A stretch of 64,000 bases of DNA from Halogeometricum sp. S3BR5-2 (GCF_031624635.1 NZ_JAMQOQ010000001.1:620001-684000); one strand, 5' to 3'; positions 8,643 through 16,949 are shown, numbered from the stretch's first letter. Notes: a model not told the origin generated them from the letters alone. Program-made: numbers and translations.

Positions 8643-10190
8643 TCAGCGGAGGTAGGCGGTGCCCGTGACCGGCGTGTCGAGGACCGCGCCGGCCGCTCCG
8701 ATGCGGACGCCGACGATGCCGCCGAAGTGGTCCGACAGGCGGAACGCGTGGCCGTCCCCGCCCTCGAAGGTGTGCGTCTCGCGGACCGCCGCGTCGCGGT
8801 GGAGTCCCCACTCCAGCAGTTCGGCCTCGACTGGGGCGTCCAGCGGCCCCACCGAGAGTTCCACGGCGACTTCGTCGTAGCCGGCGGCCGGGTAGCCGCC
8901 GAGGACGTTCCCGACGCCCGCCGACCGTTCGGCGCCGTCGGCGAAGTTCGCGTAGTCGATTCGGTCCCGAACGTCGGGTTGCCGCGAGGGGTCCTTCAGG
9001 TCCGAGATGGGGATAGCGGTCAGACTCGGGCGGTCGGTCATCGTCGCGGCGAACGTCTCGCCCGCGCCGTGGCCCGACGAGGCGGTTCCGAAATACACGC
9101 GGTCGTCGAACACCGCCATCCCCGCGAACCACTTGCCCGTATCGACGATGCGCGGCCCCGACTGGTCGAGGTAGACCAGCCACGAGTTGTTCCACCGCTG
9201 CGGGTCCGCCGGCGGCAGTCCCGGCGACTTCGAGAGGTCGTTGAGCGCGAACAGCACCCCGCCGGCGACGCGTATCGAATCGCTGCGAACCGACCGCCGA
9301 CTCCCCTCGTAGCCGGTCTCGCCGTCGTAGACGTTCCGAATCGACAGCGGTGCGAACGCGCCGCCGCGTTCATCGTGGACGGCGATTCCCTCCGCCAGCA
9401 ACGCGACGAACGCGCCGTCGAGCGACAGCAGTCTGGTCGGGCCGTCGCCGAACGCCTCCGTGCCGCCGGTCCGGCGGGGCAGTTCCGTCACGCCGACCGT
9501 CCGCGCGGCGTCGTCCGTCACGTTGAGGGCGACGTAGCCCGTCCCGGCGTCGTAGGTGACGTACTCGTCGCCGCGCATCACCCCCGCGTGCGCCGCGTGG
9601 CCGGCGACGCGGGTCACCTCCTCGCCGTCGTACCGGTAGACGCCGACGCCGACGCCCGACCCGCCGTCGTCCGCCCTGTTGACGTAGACGCCCGAGGGAG
9701 CGGACTGGAGACGTCCGACCTCGGCCGCCCACCCGTCCTCGCCGCCGGTCAGACCGTGGTCGCCGCTCCGGTCGGCGAGGACGACCTTCCACCCGCTCTC
9801 GGGGTCCGCCGCGCCGCCGTCGCCGAACCCCGTCTCGGGGTCGAGTTCGAGGAGGTAGGCGTACTTGTCGGTCACGTCGAAGGTATCCGTCGGACTCGGC
9901 GCGATGACCCACCCGCCGAAGTAGTACTTCCCCCTCCACGCACAGACCGCGCCGAAGGAGTCCCCGCCGGCGCGCGGTTCGGGGCCGAAGTCGGAGAAGT
10001 CGTAGGCGACTTCGTCGGCGGTGAAGTCGACGATGCGGGCGAACTTGCTGACGGTTCCGAGCAGGTGCGGGCCGTCGGGCGTCCGGACGCGCACGAGTCC
10101 GAAGACGTTGCTCCCGCGGTACTCCGGATGGTACTCGCTCGACCCGTCCGTGAGGTCGGCGATTCGCTCGCGTCCGTCTCCGTCCGTCAT
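8643..10190 (-). CDS. DUF2139-type archaeal protein, probable beta-propeller
   Basis: The 515-residue product resembles the archaeal DUF2139 family, of unknown function. It is made of repeated beta-rich blocks with Gly-Asp turns and aromatic positions (GAVCAWRGKYYFGGW, RDEYVTYDAGTGYVALNV-like segments, WFAGMAVFDDRVYFG), suggesting a propeller. No signal peptide or membrane helix is seen. The ATG at 10190 (MTDGDGRERI) is preferred; an upstream in-frame start would add 14 non-conserved residues. It lies between the molybdoenzyme and the divergent cysS; the 174-nt gap to the molybdoenzyme suggests separate transcription. Confidence 0.75.
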   Translation of the reverse strand: MTDGDGRERIADLTDGSSEYHPEYRGSNVFGLVRVRTPDGPHLLGTVSKFARIVDFTADEVAYDFSDFGPEPRAGGDSFGAVCAWRGKYYFGGWVIAPSPTDTFDVTDKYAYLLELDPETGFGDGGAADPESGWKVVLADRSGDHGLTGGEDGWAAEVGRLQSAPSGVYVNRADDGGSGVGVGVYRYDGEEVTRVAGHAAHAGVMRGDEYVTYDAGTGYVALNVTDDAARTVGVTELPRRTGGTEAFGDGPTRLLSLDGAFVALLAEGIAVHDERGGAFAPLSIRNVYDGETGYEGSRRSVRSDSIRVAGGVLFALNDLSKSPGLPPADPQRWNNSWLVYLDQSGPRIVDTGKWFAGMAVFDDRVYFGTASSGHGAGETFAATMTDRPSLTAIPISDLKDPSRQPDVRDRIDYANFADGAERSAGVGNVLGGYPAAGYDEVAVELSVGPLDAPVEAELLEWGLHRDAAVRETHTFEGGDGHAFRLSDHFGGIVGVRIGAAGAVLDTPVTGTAYLR

Positions 10191-10287
10191 CGGTGGACCA
10201 CTACTCCCCCCACGGGTCGCGGTCGTATTCAATCGCTAGGGCGCCGTTCCGACGGGTTGAAAACCGCCTCGGGAGTATCCTCCCCCG

Positions 10288-11775
10288 ATGACGCTGTCCG
10301 TGACCAACACCCTGACGGGAGAGCGCGAGGAGTTCGAACCACGGGACGACGACGACGTGTTGCTCTACGTCTGCGGGCTGACGGTCTCGGACGACGCCCA
10401 CCTCGGTCACGCCCGCCTCTGGATGCACGCCGACGTGATGCACCGATGGCTGGAACACGAGGGTTACGACGTCCACCACGTCGAGAACTTCACCGACGTG
10501 AACGAGAAGATAGCCGCGCGCGTCGGCGAGGACGATTTCGGTGACTCCGAACCGGAGGTGGCCCGCCACTTCACCGAGGAGGTCATCCGCGACATGCGCG
10601 GGCTGAACCTCAAGCGCGCCGAGGTGTACCCGCGCGTCTCCGAGCACGTCCCGCAGATAATCGACCTCGTGGAGACCTTAGTCGAGAAGGGGTACGCTTA
10701 CGAGTCGAACGGCTCCGTCTACTTCGACGTGACCGCCTTCGAGGAGTACGGAAAGTTGTCGAACCAGCGCGTCGAGGAGATGGAGGCGCAGGGGGAGGCC
10801 GACGAGCGCTCGGAGAAGCGCCACCCCGCCGACTTCGCCCTCTGGAAGGCGGGCGGCGTGTCGGAGGAGGCCGTCGCGGAGCACCGCCACGAGGGGCTGG
10901 ACCCGCTCTCGGGACCGCAGGGACAGACGTGGAAGTCGCCGTGGAGCGAGGGGCGACCGGGCTGGCACATCGAGTGCTCGGCGATGTCGATGACGCACCT
11001 CGGGGAGACGCTGGACATCCACGTCGGCGGCCGGGACCTCGTCTTCCCCCACCACGAGAACGAGGTGGCGCAGAGCGAGGCGGCGACCGGACAGACGTTC
11101 GCGCGCTACTGGCTCCACGTCGGCCTCCTGCAGACCGAGGAGGACAAGATGTCCTCCAGTCTGGGCAACTTCTTCACCGTCGAGGACGCCTTAGAGGAGT
11201 TCGGCGTCGACGTCATTCGCACGTTCTACCTCTCGACGGGGTACAACTCCGAACAGACGTTCGACGACGCGGCGATGAACGAGGCCGAGGAGCGCTGGAA
11301 CCGACTCGAACGCGCCTACGACGCGGCCGTCACCGCCGCCGACGGCCCCGACGCGTACGCCACGGTCGAGGACGGGGACCTGCGCGACGCCGTCGCGTCG
11401 GTGCGAGGGTCGTTCCGCGAGGCGATGAACGACGACTTCAACGTCCGCGAGGCGATGGCCGCGCTCATCGAACTCGCCCGCGCGGTGAACACCCACGTCG
11501 GCGACGCCGAGGAGTACGACTACCGCGGCCTGCGCGAGGCGATAGAGGCGTTCGAGGACCTCGGCGGCGACGTGTTCGGTCTCGGCTTCGACGGCGCGGC
11601 CGAGGGCGGCGACGTGTCGGTTGCCGAGGACCTCGTGGAACTCCTGTTGAACGTGCGCGAGGCCGAACGCGAGGCCGGCAACTACGACCGCGCGGACGAA
11701 CTCCGCGACGAACTCGAAGCGCTGGGAATCGAGGTGCACGATTCTGAGGACGGCCCGTCGTTCCGGTTCGAGTGA
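10288..11775 (+). CDS. cysS: Cysteinyl-tRNA synthetase
   Basis: A 495-residue class I aminoacyl-tRNA synthetase that charges tRNA-Cys with cysteine in the cytoplasm. It shows the family start (MTLSVTNTLTGEREEF), the first zinc-ligand cysteine in LYVCGLTV, the HIGH-equivalent HLGHARLW, the ADP/cysteine pocket residues in GWHIECSAMS and HHENEVAQSE, and the KMSKS-equivalent DKMSSSLGNF around residue 287. The helical C-terminal anticodon region is complete. A TATA-like GTTGAAAACC lies about 28 nt upstream of the ATG, fitting a leaderless message. It is divergent from the DUF2139 gene and convergent with the DUF357 gene. Confidence 0.97.
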   Translation: MTLSVTNTLTGEREEFEPRDDDDVLLYVCGLTVSDDAHLGHARLWMHADVMHRWLEHEGYDVHHVENFTDVNEKIAARVGEDDFGDSEPEVARHFTEEVIRDMRGLNLKRAEVYPRVSEHVPQIIDLVETLVEKGYAYESNGSVYFDVTAFEEYGKLSNQRVEEMEAQGEADERSEKRHPADFALWKAGGVSEEAVAEHRHEGLDPLSGPQGQTWKSPWSEGRPGWHIECSAMSMTHLGETLDIHVGGRDLVFPHHENEVAQSEAATGQTFARYWLHVGLLQTEEDKMSSSLGNFFTVEDALEEFGVDVIRTFYLSTGYNSEQTFDDAAMNEAEERWNRLERAYDAAVTAADGPDAYATVEDGDLRDAVASVRGSFREAMNDDFNVREAMAALIELARAVNTHVGDAEEYDYRGLREAIEAFEDLGGDVFGLGFDGAAEGGDVSVAEDLVELLLNVREAEREAGNYDRADELRDELEALGIEVHDSEDGPSFRFE

Positions 11776-11793
11776 GGGGCCGTCCCGTCCGCC

Positions 11794-12081
11794 TCACTCC
11801 GTCGTGAACAGCCCGGTTCCGTCGGGCACCTCGAACAGGCCCATCCGGACGCCGGCGTCCAGCCACCCGTAACCGTAGGAGAACGACGCCAGCGCGTTCA
11901 CCGGGTCGTCGTTCTCGCGGAAGTGCCGCCCGTCTTCGAGGTAGGAGACGGCCATCTCCTCTATCTCGTCGGCGGCGGCCCCGAGCGGCGTCTCCGGCGC
12001 GACGGCGACCGTCGCCGCCTTCAGGGCGTCGGCGAGCATCCGGCCGTAGCGGTCGGTCTTCTCCTCCAAGTCGGCGGGCAT
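11794..12081 (-). CDS. DUF357-family small helical protein
   Basis: A 95-residue, all-helical acidic protein of the archaeal DUF357 type. The pattern includes LEEKTDRYGRMLADAL at the N terminus and the conserved AVSYLEDGRHFRENDDPVNALASFSYGYGWLDAGVRMGLF region (shown in two parts in homologues), recalling TPR-like helical hairpins. The start is the ATG at 12081; the longer ORF to 12144 adds an Arg-rich stretch that looks non-coding. It is convergent with cysS and divergent from trxB. No biochemical function is established for the family as far as I know. Confidence 0.85.
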   Translation of the reverse strand: MPADLEEKTDRYGRMLADALKAATVAVAPETPLGAAADEIEEMAVSYLEDGRHFRENDDPVNALASFSYGYGWLDAGVRMGLFEVPDGTGLFTTE

Positions 12082-12194
12082 GAGGGCACGTCGTCTCCCC
12101 TCCCGCATGAAACCGGTCGGTCCCCGCGTCCGAGTCGACGGCAATCGCGCACGACAGCGGAACCTAAAAGGGCGACACTAGCCAACGGAGAGAT

Positions 12195-13265
12195 ATGACA
12201 GAGGACGACGCGTTCGTCGAACACCGGAAGCTCATCGTCGCGGGGTCGGGCATCTCCGGCCTCTCGGCCGCCATCTACGCCGGGCGGTCGAACAACGAGC
12301 CGCTGGTGTTCGAGGGCGACGAACCCGGCGGACAGTTGACGCTGACGACGGAAGTCGAGAACTACCCCGGCTTCCCCGAGGGCATCTCCGGCCCGGAACT
12401 CATCCAGAACATGAAGAAACAGGCCGAGCGGTTCGGCGCGGAGATAGACCACGGCATCGTCCAGAACGTGGACGCCTCGGACCGGCCGTTCACGGTGACG
12501 ATGAAGAACGGCGACGTCTACACCGCCGACGCGATAATCGCCGCCTCCGGGGCGTCCGCGCGGACGCTCGAAATCCCGGGCGAGGACGACCTGATGGGCT
12601 ACGGCCTCTCGACCTGTGCCACCTGCGACGGCGCGTTCTTCCGCGACGAGAAGATTCTCGTCGTCGGCGGCGGCGACGCCGCGATGGAGGAGGCGAACTT
12701 CCTCACGAAGTTCGCCTCGACGGTGTACCTCGCCCACCGCCGCGAGGAGTTCCGCGCGGAGGACTACTGGATAGATAGGGTGATGGAGAAAGTCGACGCG
12801 GGCGAGATAGAGATCATGCGCAACACCGAAGTCACGGAACTCCACGGCACGCCCGAGGAGGGCGTCGACCACGTGACGATGGTGCGACACCCCGAGGGCC
12901 ACCCGACCGAGCGGCTGGACGACCCCGAGACGGAGACGTTCGACTTCGACGTCGGCGCGGTGTTCTACGCCATCGGCCACACGCCGAACGCCGACTACCT
13001 CGAGGGCACGGGCGTCCGGCGCGACGACGAGGGGTACGTGCTGGCGAAGGGCGGCCGCGACGGCGGGCAGACGGCCACCGACGTCCCCGGAATCTTCGCT
13101 GCGGGCGACGTGGTCGACTACCACTACCAGCAGGCGGCGACGGCCGGCGGCGACGGCGTGAAGGCCGCCCTCGACGCGGACGACTACCTCGAAGAGTTAG
13201 AGCGGGAGGAGGCGGCCGAGGCGGAACCCGACGCCGAACCCGCGGCCGCGGAATCGGACGACTGA
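12195..13265 (+). CDS. trxB: Thioredoxin reductase
   Basis: The 356-residue flavoprotein transfers electrons from NAD(P)H through FAD to thioredoxin. It has an FAD Rossmann motif (AGSGISGLSAAIYAGR), the redox-active pair in STCATCDGAFF (about C141/C144), an NAD(P)H-binding GGGDAAMEEA segment with HRREEFRA after it, and the second FAD motif GIFAAGDVVDYHYQQAATAGGDG near the C terminus. After about residue 330 there is an acidic, Ala/Glu-rich tail (EAEPDAEPAAAESDD), a halophilic addition. A CTAAAAG element about 26 nt upstream indicates a leaderless transcript. No thioredoxin gene is adjacent. Confidence 0.93.
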   Translation: MTEDDAFVEHRKLIVAGSGISGLSAAIYAGRSNNEPLVFEGDEPGGQLTLTTEVENYPGFPEGISGPELIQNMKKQAERFGAEIDHGIVQNVDASDRPFTVTMKNGDVYTADAIIAASGASARTLEIPGEDDLMGYGLSTCATCDGAFFRDEKILVVGGGDAAMEEANFLTKFASTVYLAHRREEFRAEDYWIDRVMEKVDAGEIEIMRNTEVTELHGTPEEGVDHVTMVRHPEGHPTERLDDPETETFDFDVGAVFYAIGHTPNADYLEGTGVRRDDEGYVLAKGGRDGGQTATDVPGIFAAGDVVDYHYQQAATAGGDGVKAALDADDYLEELEREEAAEAEPDAEPAAAESDD

Positions 13266-13331
13266 ACGCGCTGTTCATCGAGCGTCACCTGATTCCCACA
13301 GACCCTTAACCGGAGAGGTCGCAGAGTACCC

Positions 13332-13616
13332 ATGGTCGACACCGAGACCTATACGATAGAAGGACCGGACGGCGACGTCGAGGAAGTCGAACTCCCCGAG
13401 GGACTCGTCGACGTGTTCACCGAACAGGGCGAGGAGGCGACGAACGTCGTCGGCGACCTGGTCGTCCAGTCGTTCGCACAGCAGGCGCACGTCGCCGTCC
13501 ACCACGGCGAGGGCGAGACGCCGGCGGACCTCGAAGAACTCAACGAGAAGATGGAGGAACTGTTCGAAGAGCGGTTCGGCGTCTCCCTGGCCGACGCGAT
13601 GGGCCACAGTCACTGA
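13332..13616 (+). CDS. Small acidic haloarchaeal protein, function unknown
   Basis: A 94-residue, strongly acidic protein. The N-terminal half reads like a small beta unit (TYTIEGPDGDVEEVELPEG) and the C-terminal half is helical (ADLEELNEKMEELFEERFG), ending in a His-containing tail (MGHSH). There are no cysteines and no membrane segments. A CCTTAACC element about 26 nt before the ATG supports a leaderless start and a real gene. It sits downstream of trxB with a 66-nt gap and is convergent with the ZIP transporter gene. I do not recognise a functional family. Confidence 0.8.
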   Translation: MVDTETYTIEGPDGDVEEVELPEGLVDVFTEQGEEATNVVGDLVVQSFAQQAHVAVHHGEGETPADLEELNEKMEELFEERFGVSLADAMGHSH

Positions 13617-13659
13617 GCCTCGAACGACGCTCCGCTTTTTCTCTCTCCCGCGAGGCCGC

Positions 13660-14502
13660 TCAGACGAACAGCAGCGGTACCATCACGACGACGCCGGCGA
13701 CGATGCCGGCGAGGAGTTCCGACCGGCCGCCGTTCGGCAGGTCCGCCCCGCGTTCGAGCGCCTCGGGGACGAACTCCGCGAGGACGAGGTAAACCATCGC
13801 GCCGGCGGCGAAGCCGAAGCCGACGGGGAGCAGGTCGCGGGCGACGCGGACGAAGTAGAAGGCGACGACCGCACCCACCGGTTGCGGTAGGCTGGAGAAC
13901 ACCGACCACCAGACGAGTTTCGGGTTCGACACGCCCATCGACCGGAGGGGGATGGAGATGGCGACGCCCTCGGGGACGTTGTGCACGGAGATGGCGACGG
14001 TCATGAACACGGCCAGAAGCGGGACGGCGACGCCGAATATCCGGAACCCTCCCTCCAGTCCGAGGTCAGCGAACGCGACGCCGACGGCGACGCCCTCGGG
14101 GAAACTGTGGACGGTGAGCACGCCGAGAATGAGGAGGAGTTTCCGGAAGTCCGCCTCCTCGTACTGCCGGGGGTTCACCTCGGCCCCCTCGATGACGCGG
14201 TGGGCGACGACGACGAGGAGGACGCCCGCGAGCAGTCCCACGAGGAGCAACAGGAGCGTCCGGGTCGGAACCGACGAGACGGAGACGCCGGACAGCGACA
14301 CCCGCACGTACGCCGACAGCGCCTCCAAGACGAGTCCGAACACGGACGCCGAAAGCATGATGCCCGAGGCGATACCCCACAGCGCGACGTTCCAGCGGTC
14401 GCTCACGTCGCGGACGAAGAAGAACGGAAGCGCCCCGATACCCGTCGCGAGGGCGGTGACGAGGCCGGCGAGGAAGACGAACGCGAAGCTACCCCAGTCC
14501 AT
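13660..14502 (-). CDS. ZIP-family divalent metal transporter
   Basis: A 280-residue integral membrane protein with eight predicted helices and the two ZIP signatures that form the binuclear metal site: HSFPEGVAVGVAFADLG in TM4 and HNVPEGVAISIPL in TM5. ZIP proteins import Zn2+, Fe2+ or Mn2+ into the cytoplasm. The start at ATG 14502 gives a first helix with no extra leader. The promoter contains the 12-bp perfect palindrome at 14536-14547, beside a TATA-like AACGTTTAT, so metal-dependent repression is plausible. It is divergent from the YbaK-like gene. Zinc is the likeliest substrate by family, but the sequence does not decide it. Confidence 0.93.
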   Translation of the reverse strand: MDWGSFAFVFLAGLVTALATGIGALPFFFVRDVSDRWNVALWGIASGIMLSASVFGLVLEALSAYVRVSLSGVSVSSVPTRTLLLLLVGLLAGVLLVVVAHRVIEGAEVNPRQYEEADFRKLLLILGVLTVHSFPEGVAVGVAFADLGLEGGFRIFGVAVPLLAVFMTVAISVHNVPEGVAISIPLRSMGVSNPKLVWWSVFSSLPQPVGAVVAFYFVRVARDLLPVGFGFAAGAMVYLVLAEFVPEALERGADLPNGGRSELLAGIVAGVVVMVPLLFV

Positions 14503-14535
14503 ACCGGTGGTAGACGGCCGGCGGAGATAAACGTT

Positions 14536-14547
14536 TCAGAATTCTGA
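14536..14547. promoter_or_regulatory. Perfect palindrome TCAGAATTCTGA at the ZIP promoter
   Basis: A 12-bp perfect palindrome sits directly upstream of the TATA-like AAACGTTTAT (about 14527-14536) of the divergently oriented ZIP transporter gene, overlapping the place where TFB would bind. This is a typical operator position. The responsible regulator is not in the window; a metal-responsive repressor is inferred only from the target. Confidence 0.45.
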
Positions 14548-14665
14548 TTATTTCGGCGGACCTAAAGCGAGTCGGGCGCCGTCCCTCGCGGTCCGGGGCG
14601 TCGGCCGTCGGGAAATCGCCGGGAGAGTGACCTTTTAGCGCCCCCTCCGCGTGCGCTTCGACAGC

Positions 14666-15142
14666 ATGCATCAGCGAGCGAGGCAGTTCGCCGACGCCGC
14701 GCGCGAACGGTACGGCTTCGAGGTGACCGTCGAGGAGTTCCCCGAGGGGACGAAGACGGCCGCCGACGCCGCCGCGGCCGTCGGATGCGAGGTGGGACAG
14801 ATAGCCAGCAGTCTCGTCTTCCGGGCGGGCGAGGACCTCGTCGTCGTCGTCACCAGCGGCGCAAACCGGGTGAGCGAGGAGAAGGTCGCCGCCCGCCTCG
14901 GCGTCGACGCCGCCGACGTGGGGATGGCCGACCCCGAAGCGATTCGAGACGTCGTCGGGTGGTCCATCGGCGGCGTTCCGCCGTTCTGCCACGAGACCGA
15001 CCTCCCCGTCCTGTTCGACGAGACGCTCTCGGCGTACGACACCGTCTGGGCCGCCGCCGGGACGCCCGAAGCCGTCTTCCCCGTCGACCCCGCCGAACTC
15101 CGCCGGTTGGCCGGCGCCGAGACGGCGGCGATTGCCGACTGA
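14666..15142 (+). CDS. YbaK/ProX-type aminoacyl-tRNA deacylase domain protein
   Basis: A 158-residue single-domain protein of the YbaK/EbsC superfamily, free-standing editing enzymes that hydrolyse mischarged aminoacyl-tRNAs such as Cys-tRNA-Pro or Ala-tRNA-Pro. Visible features are FPEGTKTAADAAAAVGCEVGQIASSLVFR and the substrate-pocket segments VVTSGANRVSEEK and GWSIGGVPPF. The ATG at 14666 follows a TTTTAG box about 30 nt upstream; a GTG five codons earlier (14651) is less likely. It is divergent from the ZIP gene. Exact editing specificity cannot be inferred. Confidence 0.88.
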   Translation: MHQRARQFADAARERYGFEVTVEEFPEGTKTAADAAAAVGCEVGQIASSLVFRAGEDLVVVVTSGANRVSEEKVAARLGVDAADVGMADPEAIRDVVGWSIGGVPPFCHETDLPVLFDETLSAYDTVWAAAGTPEAVFPVDPAELRRLAGAETAAIAD

Positions 15143-15164
15143 CTCGGAGTTCGCAGACACATAG

Positions 15165-15175
15165 ATTTATTTTTA
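15165..15175 (+). promoter_or_regulatory. TATA box of the heavy-metal exporter unit
   Basis: The AT-rich stretch TTTATTTTTA is centred about 26-28 nt upstream of the ATG at 15199 and is the clearest TATA box near this gene. Transcription from it should begin at or within a few bases of 15199, i.e. at the upstream ORF rather than the exporter start at 15254. Confidence 0.6.
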
Positions 15176-15186
15176 GAGGCGTCTAA
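15173..15186. promoter_or_regulatory. Operator-like inverted repeat TTAGA-GGCG-TCTAA
   Basis: Perfect 5-bp arms TTAGA and TCTAA flank GGCG. The element overlaps the TATA box and lies before the predicted transcription start of the heavy-metal/manganese exporter unit. Its TTAG...CTAA outline resembles sites of DtxR/MntR/SirR-type metalloregulators, which are known in haloarchaea. Regulator identity is inferred. Confidence 0.5.
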
Positions 15187-15198
15187 TTCTCCGCTGAG

Positions 15199-15261
15199 AT
15201 GAATCACATATTCGGTTTCGCCGCGAGGCGGAGCCGCGTCTCGGAGGGCGACGATGTCTGA
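15199..15261 (+). CDS. Candidate leaderless upstream ORF (20 aa) before the metal exporter
   Basis: The ORF starts with ATG at the predicted transcription start and encodes a 20-residue basic peptide (MNHIFGFAARRSRVSEGDDV). Its stop overlaps the exporter start by 8 nt (ATGTCTGA). This arrangement would let ribosomes loaded on a leaderless mRNA terminate and reinitiate on the exporter. Coding use is not proven; no family is recognisable. Confidence 0.4.
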   Translation: MNHIFGFAARRSRVSEGDDV

Positions 15262-16504
15262 AGTCGCCGATATCTTCCTCGGGTCTGTCCGCGACGGGTT
15301 CGTGCAGGTCAGCGCGTTCGTCGCCGTGACCGTTCTCCTGTTCAGTTACGTCCAGTACCGCACCGACGGCCGCCTCGTGAAGAAGCTAGAGGAGAACCGC
15401 CGGGCCGGCCCGTTGGTCGGCGCGCTGATGGGCCTCACGCCGGGGTGCGGCGGGGCCATCGTGATGATGCCGCTGTACGTCCGCGGGTCCGTCTCGTTCG
15501 GCACCGTGGTGGCGACGCTCATCGCCACGGCGGGCGACGCGGCGTTCGTCATCCTCGCCTTGGCGCCGGAGGCGGCGCTGTACTCCTACGGCATCGCGTT
15601 CGCGACGGCGATTCTGTTCGGGTACGCCGTCGACAACTTCGGACTCGGCGTCGGACGCGTCGACCGCGCGGTCAGAAGCCTCAGCACGATGGCCACCGAC
15701 GGCGGCGTCGCCGCTCCGGTGACGGGCAACAAGGTCCACCACTACGACGACGCGGCCGCGGGCGACGTGGAGGGCGCGTGCGACGCCGAGAGGTTCGGTC
15801 ACGACCACGACGGCCCCGTCCGCGATTCCCCCCTGATGCGCTCCGTGAGCCTCGCCGCCCTCGTCGCGTGGTGGGCCGCCGCCGCCGTCGGCCTCGGCGC
15901 GGGCGTCCTCTACCTGCTCCGCGGCGCGCCGGACGTTCCGATGGTCGCCGGCCTCTCGTTCGCCGGCCTGTTCACCGTCGCGGGCATCGCGGGGACGACC
16001 CTCTCCGTCTACCTCTACTTCGTCGGCCGGAAGTACGTCGGCCACGGCGACGTGGGCCGCGCCCGCGACACGTTCGGCAGCACCTACGAGACGCTGACGC
16101 ACGCCGCGATGGAGACGTCGTTCGTCACCGTCTGGGTCATCGCCGCCTACCTCCTCTACGAGTACGCCATGCTCTTCACCGGCGCCGACATCGCCGGTCT
16201 GGCGGCCGCCGCGGGCGTCCTCGCCCCCGTCGCGGGCGCGGCGGTCGGCCTCATCCCCGGGTGCGGGCCGCAGATCATCCTCTCGACGGCGTACGCCGAG
16301 GGCGCGATACCGTTCTCGGCGCTCACGGCGAACGCCATCAGCCAGGACGGCGACGCGCTGTTCCCCCTCATCGCCATCGACAAGACGGCCGCCGTCGTCG
16401 CCAGCATCTACACGACGGTTCCGGCCCTCGTCGTCGGCGTGGTCCTCCACTACACGTGGACGGCCGTGTTCGGCCTCCCGCAGTTCGGATTCGGTGTTCT
16501 CTGA
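15254..16504 (+). CDS. Putative 10-TM heavy-metal/manganese transporter (ArsP_2-type)
   Basis: A 416-residue membrane protein with about ten helices arranged as two inverted-repeat-like halves. Each half carries the family hallmark proline-glycine-cysteine loop: GLTPGCGGAIVMMPLY near residue 58 and GLIPGCGPQIILSTAY near residue 337. A soluble central loop with histidines (HHYDDAAAGD, FGHDHDGPV) separates them and may sense or bind metal. Relatives are annotated as putative manganese transporters or heavy-metal exporters. It follows a predicted operator and a leaderless upstream ORF. Direction of transport and metal are inferences from the family. Confidence 0.85.
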   Translation: MSEVADIFLGSVRDGFVQVSAFVAVTVLLFSYVQYRTDGRLVKKLEENRRAGPLVGALMGLTPGCGGAIVMMPLYVRGSVSFGTVVATLIATAGDAAFVILALAPEAALYSYGIAFATAILFGYAVDNFGLGVGRVDRAVRSLSTMATDGGVAAPVTGNKVHHYDDAAAGDVEGACDAERFGHDHDGPVRDSPLMRSVSLAALVAWWAAAAVGLGAGVLYLLRGAPDVPMVAGLSFAGLFTVAGIAGTTLSVYLYFVGRKYVGHGDVGRARDTFGSTYETLTHAAMETSFVTVWVIAAYLLYEYAMLFTGADIAGLAAAAGVLAPVAGAAVGLIPGCGPQIILSTAYAEGAIPFSALTANAISQDGDALFPLIAIDKTAAVVASIYTTVPALVVGVVLHYTWTAVFGLPQFGFGVL

Positions 16505-16553
16505 TGTGCGGAACCGTCGCACGAGCTTTGTGTCGAGACGGCGAAAGGCGACC

Positions 16554-16862
16554 ATGAGTTCGACGCCCGGCGACGGGGAGAGAGGGGGGGACGGAGAGAC
16601 CACACGCGTCTGGTTGGTCGAGCGCACCTACTCCGACGACGAGCAGAACATCATCATCCTCGTGTACGCGACGCCCGACGGGTCGCAGTACCTCCGGAAG
16701 GAGCGCTCTCTCACCAGTTTCTCCGACGTCCGCGACACGACGGCCGCCGTCGACACGGACGCCGACCACCTCGGGAGCGTCGACGACCCCGAGGAACGCG
16801 AGAGATACGCCGAGGCGGCCGCCGAGACCCGGGAGCGGTACGGGCCGGACGAGACGGTGTGA
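16554..16862 (+). CDS. Small haloarchaeal protein of unknown function
   Basis: A 102-residue hydrophilic protein. After a Gly-rich start, residues about 18-55 form a beta-rich core (RVWLVERTYSDDEQNIIILV, followed by YATPDGSQYLRKERSLTSF), and the C-terminal half is an acidic helix. No cysteine motif, signal or membrane helix is visible. It lies 49 nt after the exporter and could be co-transcribed. The ATG at 16554 is chosen because the longer frame to 16494 is basic and non-halophilic in composition. I do not recognise the family. Confidence 0.7.
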   Translation: MSSTPGDGERGGDGETTRVWLVERTYSDDEQNIIILVYATPDGSQYLRKERSLTSFSDVRDTTAAVDTDADHLGSVDDPEERERYAEAAAETRERYGPDETV

Positions 16863-16926
16863 GCGGGGGGCTCACTTCGGCGCACAATCCAACAGTCGGG
16901 TAGCGATCCGCCGGCGAACGAAAAAT

Positions 16927-16949
16927 CGTGAGCGAGAACTGCGCTCACG
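16927..16949. repeat. Perfect 8-bp stem-loop upstream of the acetyl-CoA synthetase promoter
   Basis: CGTGAGCG and CGCTCACG form a perfect 8-bp inverted repeat with a 7-nt loop. It lies after the end of the gene at 16554-16862 and about 25 nt upstream of the TATA box of the next gene, so it may be a 3' hairpin of the former or an upstream operator of the latter. Confidence 0.45.
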
